Source of the DNA: Ailurus styani | Lineage: Eukaryota > Chordata > Mammalia > Carnivora > Ailuridae | Assembly: GCA_002007465.1 (NCBI GenBank) | Contig: LNAC01001236.1 | Location: forward strand, 1-64,000 | Length of the DNA: 64,000 bases | Direction: 5' to 3' | Translations under genes and position numbers: made by a program | Notes under the pieces: model-generated | The model's input: only the letters and a program-made list of their open reading frames with translations | What the model was told of the DNA's origin: nothing | The model's database searches: none | In this document: one piece after another, positions 58,299-64,000 of the stretch | How positions within the stretch are numbered: the stretch's first letter is position 1 | How the letters are laid out: each line of letters opens with the position of its first letter

Positions 58299-58684
58299 TA
58301 AATAAAATCTTTAAAAAAATATATGGTAATAGGGTATGAGTCTGATGATAGTGATACTGATTAAAGGTGACTTTAGCTTTAACTAGTTTATTTAAAATCT
58401 CTATAAATCCTATAAATGCCAACCACCTTCCTGAGAAAGTATTAAGAATCTCTAGCCATCATGGATATATACACTTAAATCATAGTTCCATTTTTTCATT
58501 AACTGAAATCAAACAGCATAGAACTTATGATGTGGATATCCGTTTTTACAGCATGCCCTTGCTCCTTCTCTGAGTTCCATTTCTTTGAATTCCATTTTTC
58601 CAGTTTCCCCTGGATTTTTCTCAGAGCTCCATCTCTTTGAGCTCCTACAATTTTACAGATATGGAAGGAAACTTTTGTATCATA

Positions 58685-59080
58685 AAGCATATTAGTTTTG
58701 GAGCCACAACTGTACAATGTAGAGCACACCAGTTTTATATTCAAATTGTGATTTTCTACTTACCCAGGTTTGGTAACTTGATCCCTCTAAAATATCTTAT
58801 TTCTTTTTTTCTTTTTTTTTTTTTTAAGATTTTATTTATTTATTTGTCAGAGAGAGAGATCATAAGTAGGCAGAGAGGCAGGCAGAGAGAGAGGAGGAGG
58901 CAGGCTCCCTCCTGAACAGAGAGCCTGATGCGGGGCTCAATCCCAGGACCCTAAGATCATGACCTGAGCCGAAGACAGAGGCTTTAACCCACTGAGCCAC
59001 CCAGGCACCCTAAAATATCTATTTCCCAATCAGTAAAATGCAGTGTTATAAAAATCAAATGAAGGAATATAAAGCTATAT
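58685..59080 (+). mobile_element. MIR relic split by a SINE
   Basis: Sense MIR left part 58685-58786: 'tattagttttggagccacaa', 'gttttatattcaaattgtga', 'gtttggtaacttgatccctc'. Right part 59011-59080: 'atttcccaatcagtaaaatg', 'aaaatcaaatgaaggaatat'. The two halves join collinearly once the SINE at 58804-59009 and one copy of its TSD are removed. Confidence 0.7.
58804..59009 (-). mobile_element. SINEC, mustelid-type
   Basis: Minus-strand copy with 'ggctttaacccactgagcca'. Target-site duplication 'ctaaaatatcttatttc' (58787-58803) against 'ctaaaatatctatttcc' (59010-59026). Inserted into a MIR. Confidence 0.96.
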
Positions 59081-59130
59081 ACATATATATATAGTTATAT
59101 ACTATATATTATATACTAAATGCATCTATA
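59070..59130. repeat. (TA)n-rich low-complexity tract
   Basis: Runs of tata, tatac and tatag such as 'acatatatatatagttatat'. Variable, with no other content. Confidence 0.85.
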
Positions 59131-59135
59131 TGCAT

Positions 59136-60290
59136 AGTTCTTTAAATATTTGTCAGTTTACTCTTTGAAAGTCTCTGTGCTCCATGAGACTGCTCCTCCA
59201 ATTCGCCCATTTTGATACTATTATCAAGATGGATAATTCTGTTAACATTTGGGTTTGCTCCAACAACTAGTTCAATCAGCTACCTTGGACCTCAAACTTG
59301 CCCTCTCATCTACAGGGAGAGCTGCAACTGAACTCAGCTTCTGACACAACAGTGGCAACCTTCTCAAAGTGTTAACAGGCTACAACCTCCCAAGAGTTCC
59401 AAACGTTCCAAGTATATGGGCTTTCCCAAACAGCTCCTATATAATCCATCATCCAAACCCAAGCTTTCTGTTACCCAATTTGTCTTTTTGCCCGGGGCTC
59501 CAGATAACAATGCTCACATGCTTGCCTGATAGAGCAAAAGGGCCACAAAAGGTGAGTTGCTTCTTCTAGGGAGTAAACCAACTGTAGTTCCAGCAACTTC
59601 ACCTACATCCTAAGAGTTCTCTATGAAAGGATGGGAGAATGTAGATACATGTGCCTCTTCTTACTGACCCTGGTTTGCAAATTTCCCTCATAAAGACCAT
59701 TCCTTGACCAATACAATATAGCACTGTGGAATTTGTCCCTACTCATCTTGGTCTGCAATTGTCATCCACCTCTTGAGCAATGTTACGGGAAAAGTTTTAT
59801 ACAATGCATACTCTCTTGTTGATACCCTGGCTCCTTACATTTCTCCCCTGCTTTTCATACTCCTCGCTGTCTGAATGGTTTCAGAAAATTAGAGTACATC
59901 TTACAGTGACAAACCACCCCCCTTCCCTAAGCCTCTGTTTTCCTATAATTTGGGCTGTATTTATGTGCTACCCCAGAAAATATGGTCACCAAGGATAGAT
60001 GGTATCATTAACTTTAATAATGCTTCCTTACTAGATCCATTAACTAACCGCTAATATAGTGATATTCTAAGGAACTCTTAAATGATTTATGAATGTTTCT
60101 GATAATCTAAAGTCAAGACTGCCTCCTAACCTAAGAAATATTTTCTTTTCCTTCCCTCATAATTGTCTCCTTTACAGAGCTTTGTCTTTGTGTATGATTT
60201 CCATGAGTATCATGGAACAACCTTGCATGGATATCAGGATGTCTGGGCTTTAGCCATTTTTAGTGTGTTATTTTAGAAGGGCTCTTTTTT
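59136..60290. other. Intergenic DNA, no gene supported
   Basis: Somewhat more balanced composition than the surroundings. Plus-strand open frames at 59369-59569 and 59780-59998 are separated by stops, and I cannot tie them to a known protein. It could be an old exon-like or ERV-derived stretch, but nothing visible proves it. Confidence 0.35.
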
Positions 60291-60363
60291 TCTTGCTTGC
60301 TTGCTTCTTCCTTTTTATTCCCTCTCTTTTTTTCTTTTTTTCTTTTTTTTTTTTTCCTTTTCA
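60291..60363. repeat. Pyrimidine (T-rich) tract ending in CAG
   Basis: A run of T with C and (CTTG)n ('cttgcttgcttgcttcttcc'), then T-rich sequence ending 'ttccttttcag'. It has the form of a strong splice acceptor tract, but such tracts are also common low-complexity DNA. Confidence 0.75.
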
Positions 60364-60542
60364 GTTCCTGCTAGTGACCCAGTAATTGTTTTCCTGGCTT
60401 ACTAGTCAAGTGTGAAGTGCTCTGATAGCATGTCAACAAAATGTCAAATACTAGAGGAGAGACTCTTTGAGTGTTATTGTGATTGATTGCTTATTTGAAT
60501 CTTTCTGCTCCCAGCTGCTCCTTGGATGTTGTATCAAGAAAG

Positions 60543-60719
60543 ATGGAAACTGTAGCTAAAGCTGTCCTCTGTAACTTTACAGAAGAGGTGGAGGACAAAC
60601 AGGGCTCCTGGGTAGATCACTGCAGGGCATACTGTCTACAAAACATCCAGTGGCTTATAGCACAGAGTGAGCTGATAAAAACTGCCGAGAGCCAAGAGGT
60701 TCAAGAGACACCGAGTTAA
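60543..60719 (+). other. Unexplained 58-codon open frame
   Basis: ATG at 60543 opens a 58-residue frame to a TAA at 60717. The frame is open without ATG back to 60483. The peptide has balanced, acidic-leaning composition ('CNFTEEVEDKQGSW', 'QNIQWLIAQSELIKTAES'), with four Cys and no low complexity, unlike most AT-rich chance frames here. An acceptor-like 'tctttctgctcccag' ends at 60514 in this stretch. I do not recognise the protein. It may be chance, a decayed exon or a piece of an old element. Confidence 0.2.
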
Positions 60720-60904
60720 GAGTCCTGGCTGTTTTCTGGTGGCCCTGCTTCCTCACAGTGGAAAGCAACATTGCTTCTTCTCTCATCGGAATTATTAAAG
60801 GAGAAATTATAGGAGAAAAACTGGAGGGGGTAAAACATAGAGTCAGGTTACTGTTATTCTAGGACACCTAATAAATACCATTATCTACCACTTTCACTGA
60901 TAAA

Positions 60905-61065
60905 TTCAAGACATTTATTTAGAGTTTGTCTTGTGGTAGCTTATACAAGTGTGTAAAACAGTGCAAGGTGTAAGCTCAAGGAGGTTACTACATAAATAAT
61001 TGTAATACAGTGCTGTAAGTGTTCTTGATCAGTAATAAAATTTCAATAGAAACATTTTTGTTTGT
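60905..61065 (-). mobile_element. L2 3' end relic
   Basis: Antisense L2: 'gacatttatttagagtttgt', 'gtgtaagctcaaggaggtta', 'ctacataaataattgtaata', 'cagtgctgtaagtg'. These match CTCAAGGAGCTTAC..AATAAATAATT..ACAGTG.GATAAGTGCT. Confidence 0.6.
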
Positions 61066-61639
61066 GGAAGAAAGAATCTGATTTATGATACAGATACTGG
61101 GCATAAGTAAGGTCAAACAATTTTTTTTTTTAGCAAAGCAAACATTTGAACAATAAATAATTTAAAACGATCACCTTAAAAAGTAACCAGTGTAACACTC
61201 TTCCTGTGGATGAGTCAAGTGGAGGTTCCTAAATAGCTCCTTTACTCCAAATTGTTCAACAAATTATTGAAAATATTTGGTCTAACTAAGCCATCCCAAA
61301 TATTAACGATCACTGCGGGTTATTCACAGCTATCTTTCCACAGTCTAAGAAAGGGACACAAGATTTTTAATTAAGAGACTCAACTTCAAAAAACTGTAGG
61401 TGATCTGTCTCTCCCCTAAAAGGCTTATTAAATTTTCTATTTAATGCAGCAAAACTTCACACAGAAACATTCTTGGGGGAAAAAAAGAGATAAATGAGTT
61501 CTGGGATGCAATTGGCTTTAAAAGGGGAAAAAGAAAATGACAGGAGAAATAAGTTCAAAACATTTTTCAGGCTAAAATGTCTCTATTTATGGCAGCAGCT
61601 AACACCCCAAACAGGTAACAACAATTTCAGGAGTTAGCT

Positions 61640-61770
61640 GAATAGCAGCTATTGAGCACCTGCTGGGCAAGAAAGGACTGCACTAGATACCCTGAGGAAA
61701 CACAGGGAAAAGTCAGCATGTTCCCTGACCTCGAGGAGTTTCAAGTTTAACAGGAAAAAAGGCTCTCACA
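61640..61770 (-). mobile_element. L2 3' end relic
   Basis: Antisense L2: 'gctattgagcacctgctggg', 'gactgcactagataccctga', 'cctgacctcgaggagtttca'. These match TTATTGAGCACCTACTATG..GCACTGTGCTAGG..CCTGCCCTCAAGGAGCTTAC. Confidence 0.7.
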
Positions 61771-62458
61771 TGAAAACGAAGCAAAACAAAAATAATAATA
61801 ACCCAGATACAGACATATTAAAGGCACGAAAAGAAAATAATCATCTTTTCAGAATTATATAAATTCCACTCTGATAGTCCAAAAAAGATAATATTATCAT
61901 AGCTTAATCTGTTCAAAGAAAAGGCATCTTTCTGTGATAACCTTAAGAAAAATAACTTTTTATGGTGATATCCTTATATGAGTAAGGGTAAATGCATACC
62001 AATTAAAGTTGGGGATTAATTCATCCAGTTGAAAAATACGGGAAGAGATTTTCTTCTCCCCTTTTTCTTTGAGCATTTACTTTAGAAAACTTTCTAACTA
62101 TAAGTACTTTGAACTATGTATAAATTGTTTTGAAAACTAGATAGGCCCTTTGTCAGCTTTATGACCCAGAAATGTTTTTCTTCAGGACCTGAGAGCTATC
62201 TTTTTGAAATGTAAACATCAAGGGAGCTAGCACCCCTATCTCTGCTTCTGTGGAAGGGTAAGAGCCTGACTTTGATGGGTGCCCTACTGTAAGTTATAAA
62301 AGTACTTCCTGTCATAAACAAATGAATTTTCCTCCCTCTGGATAAATTTGATTAGCTAATACAGATGATCATCCCAATTACCGGGTGAAGTTAGGATGAA
62401 CTATGTAAATATGTTAAATTATAAATTTAAATTATGTTAAATAGCTAAATTACAAAAA

Positions 62459-62668
62459 CAAAAGAAGAAAGAAGGGAAAGAAAGAAGAAAGGAAAGAGAA
62501 AGGGAAAGGGAAGAGAGGACAGGAGAGGAGAGGAGAGGAGAGGGAGGGAGGGAGGGAGGGAGGGAAGAAGGAAGGAAGGAAGGAAGGAAGGAAGGAAGGA
62601 AAGAAGGGAGGGAGGGAGGGAGGAAATGGGGTGGGAGGGGAAGGGAGGAGAGGAAGGGAGGAAAGAAT
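62459..62668. repeat. Polypurine satellite: (GAAA)n, (GGAGA)n, (GGGA)n, (GGAA)n blocks
   Basis: About 210 bp almost purely A and G on the plus strand. It goes from 'aaagaagaaagaagg' to 'agaggagaggagagg', to (GGGA)n near 62540-62565, to (GGAA)n near 62566-62601 and back to (GGGA)n with a G-rich end. The minus-strand open frame through it is a Pro/Ser/Phe-rich artefact. Confidence 0.97.
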
Positions 62669-63099
62669 GTTTTTGGAAATCAAAGAGCTAAATTCTAAAT
62701 TTCACCTGGTTTGGAGCTGCCAATAAGTCACAGTGTATCGTCTTTAAAGAGAAGACAATATATTATCTACTGTTTATTTTGTTGTGTAAATACCATAGGT
62801 CAGTCTCTCCTGAAATTCCTCTAGATATCTCATCCCACTCACAGCCTTCTCTTTCAAAAATAACTATTGTGCTAACTTTTATAGTAATTACCTCCTTGAA
62901 TTCCTTTCTGGTTTTTATCACACAAGTATGCATCCTAGACACTGTAGTTTAATCTTGCCTGATTAAAGAACTTGTATATACCTTTTAGGCTTCTTCTAAT
63001 CTATAGTTTCTCCTTCCACCTCTTTCTTTTTCTTCCAAGTTTCCGCTGAAGATCAAAGGCCATTTAAGCTGCAGATTTTCTCACGGTCTGGATTTTTTT
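62669..63099. other. Intergenic DNA, possible extension of the old L1-like body
   Basis: No gene and no firmly identified repeat. Confidence 0.4.
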
Positions 63100-63900
63100 T
63101 TAATATTATAAACTGTATAACATGCTCTTATGTCCATGATATTTTCTGCTTGATCAGACTCAGGTTTAATTTACAGTAAGTCTTTGACAAAACTGTAGAT
63201 GGTTCTTTCGTCAGGAAGCACCTAATACCTCATTTTCTCTCCTGTTACATGATGTTAGCATCTATTGGTGTTAATGGCCCTTGATGCTCCTTGCAGACAC
63301 ATTTATTCGGTGGAGATACAAAATAGTGATTTTGAGTTCTATCACTTTGTTTTCATTTATTAACTGAAATTATTTCATAAAGATGCATTTTCTTTATAAG
63401 AGAAACTATCCTTTATTTGGCTACCCAAAGCTATAGGAATATTAGAATGGGAAAGTAAGTGCTTGTTGTTTTCTTGTTATTTGTTAGTGGACAAGATAAT
63501 GAATTGCTACCCTGTGATCCTGGAAAGGTAACCAATTGGTTACCTTTTTAATATCATTCTGCATTTATCAATTTCAACATATTTTATAGGTTTCAATACA
63601 CTGAAACTGGTATCTTAAAATTCAAGGTGTTCCATCTTTAAGCAGTGGGAGCCTCTTGAACTTAGTCTCTGAGTCCTTTCGCCATTATTTTTAGAGGTGT
63701 TAATATATTCTTCACTATCTAATGTGGCAGAATGTTACAGACTTACCTTGTACATGTTCTTCCCCAGACCCAGGATTGACTATTCCCCAAGAAGCACTGG
63801 TTTCTTTTAGTGGAAAATGGGATTTCAAGACTATAAAACTGAGCACTAAGGATGCTCAGGGCTAGGGGTTATCATTATCTATAGACCTGTTCAGTAGATG
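63100..63900. mobile_element. Old LINE-1-like body (L1M group)
   Basis: Phrases I know from old L1M-group elements occur in order: 'tgatcagactcaggtttaat', 'gttacatgatgttagcatct', 'aaatagtgattttgagttct', 'ttttcatttattaactgaaa', 'gcagtgggagcctcttgaac', 'ctgagtcctttcgcc', 'actggtttcttttagtggaa', 'gagcactaaggatgctcagg'. The classification is from memory, and I am not certain which strand is sense. Confidence 0.55.
63524..63547. repeat. Perfect 24-bp palindrome
   Basis: Arms 'aaaggtaaccaa' and 'ttggttaccttt' abut with no spacer and are exactly complementary. It carries a CCAAT word on each strand and two GGTAACC-type words. Confidence 0.95.
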
Positions 63901-63909
63901 GACTGAGAA

Positions 63910-63972
63910 TACACACACATACACACACAGAGACACTACATATACATGTATACATATACATGCACACATATT
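63910..63972. repeat. (CA)n / (TACA)n microsatellite
   Basis: 'acacacacatacacacacag' followed by 'catatacatgtatacatata' and 'catgcacacata'. A compound CA/TA tract at the end of the L1-like body. Confidence 0.88.
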
Positions 63973-64000
63973 TAATTTTTAAAAATAACTCATCTCATGA

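Larger units (their letters stand above)
60720..62458. other. Intergenic DNA with two L2 3' relics
   Basis: No gene. Contains the two antisense L2 fragments listed next. Otherwise AT-rich unique DNA without SINEs. Confidence 0.5.

Noticed and set aside
59369..59998. Plus-strand frames considered as a possible retroviral envelope relic
   Set aside because: Stops separate them, and no diagnostic envelope motif could be seen. The impression rests on a few hydrophobic stretches.
62450..62683. Pro/Ser/Phe-rich 77-codon minus-strand frame
   Set aside because: It is a translation of the polypurine satellite, low complexity only.

Overview
The window is non-coding DNA from a carnivoran mammal, most likely a mustelid (ferret, mink or otter relative). 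The main evidence is 25 copies of the Carnivora tRNA-Lys-derived SINE (SINEC/CAN-SINE). About ten belong to a subfamily reading 'gggttaaagcc..tgccttcggctc', which I associate with mustelids rather than dogs, cats or bears. A long LINE-1 3' end of the carnivore type agrees with this. The DNA is AT-rich, and every longer open frame lies in a repeat, in low-complexity sequence or in DNA with no recognisable protein similarity. I find no confident protein-coding exon, rRNA, snRNA or stand-alone tRNA gene. The region is best read as intergenic, or as part of a very large intron.

Layout. 0-16 kb: mostly old DNA, with an L1 3' tail at the left edge, scattered SINEs, MIR and L1M relics, an LTR-like relic near 5 kb and an ATC microsatellite. 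15.8-16.5 kb: a (CT)n tract followed by three SINEs, two of them serially inserted at the same target sequence. 16.5-25.4 kb: no SINEC at all, three MIRs and an old LTR-like element. 25-34 kb: sparse SINEs, an L2 body, a cluster of MER5-type DNA-transposon relics and one somewhat GC-richer stretch with GATA motifs. 34.5-36.3 kb: a young 5'-truncated L1 whose ORF2 C-terminal part is still open for about 378 codons, broken by a 60-N gap and a young SINE. 37-59 kb: the SINE-dense part, with many MIRs, several L1M fragments in both orientations, near-identical short tandem duplications (some bracketed by single Ns), and a nested opposite-strand SINE pair holding the second large gap (73 N). 59-64 kb: SINE-free, with a pyrimidine tract beside a short unexplained open frame, a ~210-bp purine-rich satellite, an old L1-like body and a perfect 24-bp palindrome.

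No set of genes works together here. What the sequence records is successive retrotransposition: ancient MIR, L2 and MER5, then L1M, then carnivore SINEs, then mustelid-type SINEs and the young L1, plus some probable assembly joins. Repeat family names were assigned by recognising consensus features from memory, not by a database search, so subfamily names and exact edges are approximate.
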